Shown here one piece after another: positions 5,648-5,700 of a stretch of 5,700 bases of DNA (position 1 is the first letter of the stretch; each line of letters starts with the position of its first letter). Below the pieces are notes generated by a model. The model had not been told where the DNA came from and did no database searches. It worked only from the letters and a program-made list of their open reading frames with translations. The stretch spans positions 1 to 5,700 of the forward strand of contig DQVY01000140.1 in the NCBI GenBank assembly GCA_015661535.1, in the 5' to 3' direction. This stretch comes from Sulfurovum sp. Its GTDB lineage: Bacteria > Campylobacterota > Campylobacteria > Campylobacterales > Sulfurovaceae. The position numbers and the translations under genes are program-made.

Positions 5648-5700
5648 TTCTACTCCAATATTTTCATAAACTATAATACAAGAAAAAAGATAAAATAATG
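5638..5700 (+). promoter_or_regulatory. Possible divergent promoter elements near the right edge
   Basis: The plus strand has a TTGACA at 5638-5643 and a TATAAT at 5672-5677. The 28-nt gap is too long for them to work as one promoter, so the TATAAT would have to act with a degenerate -35. An ATG occupies the last three bases (5698-5700), preceded by purine-rich sequence, and could start a divergent gene outside the window. No coding sequence is visible, so this stays tentative. The rest of 5648-5700 is AT-rich non-coding DNA. Confidence 0.3.

Noticed and set aside
5638..5677. TTGACA and TATAAT as one plus-strand promoter
   Set aside because: The 28-nt spacing is far outside the range for sigma-70, so they cannot be paired.
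1..5700. CRISPR array, insertion sequence, tRNA/rRNA or defence/toxin system
   Set aside because: No regularly spaced repeats, terminal inverted repeats, transposase motifs, RNA-gene signatures or toxin-antitoxin pairs were seen; almost all the sequence is accounted for by six ordinary genes.

Overview
The window looks like chromosomal DNA from a sulfur- or hydrogen-oxidising member of the Campylobacterota (Sulfurovum/Sulfurimonas-like). The reasons are moderate-to-low GC, compact co-directional genes with overlapping starts and stops, a carboxy(nor)spermidine dehydrogenase of the type used for polyamine synthesis in this phylum, and an LplT-type protein whose opening segment resembles the large lipid-remodelling fusions I associate with these bacteria. 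The assignment rests on recognised protein sequence, not on a database search.

All six supported genes lie on the minus strand, in two transcription units. The first to be transcribed (right side of the window) runs from an AEC-family permease (5573 to 4659) to carboxynorspermidine/carboxyspermidine dehydrogenase (4626 to 3394), an ElyC-like DUF218 envelope protein (3386 to 2631) and a DUF2461 protein (2631 to 1933). Gaps are 32 and 7 nt, and the last junction is a 1-nt TAATG overlap, so the last three genes at least are probably co-transcribed. A 127-nt region upstream of the permease (5574-5700) holds a TATAAT -10 box, a long imperfect dyad laid over it, a smaller GC-richer inverted repeat in the leader, and promoter-like elements facing the other way.

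The second unit starts from a near-consensus sigma-70 promoter (TTGACA-17-TATACT) in the 79-nt gap at 1854-1932. It encodes a MerR-family regulator (1853 to 1173) whose stop overlaps, as ATGA, the start of an LplT-type lysophospholipid transporter (1176 to beyond the left edge). The transporter is still open after 392 codons, with the last membrane helix yet to come. It may continue into acyltransferase and acyl-ACP synthetase domains, but that part is outside the window. The regulator has a second, degenerate MerR-like helix-turn-helix segment and a histidine-rich tail, and its promoter carries three AAGTGT half-sites around the -35 box, which suggests autoregulation.

The genes themselves are recognisable families, and I see no CRISPR array, mobile element or RNA gene. 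The most interesting points are the pairing of a local MerR-type regulator with phospholipid repair, the regulator's double DNA-binding architecture, the two candidate operators, and the clustering of polyamine synthesis with an envelope-biogenesis gene.
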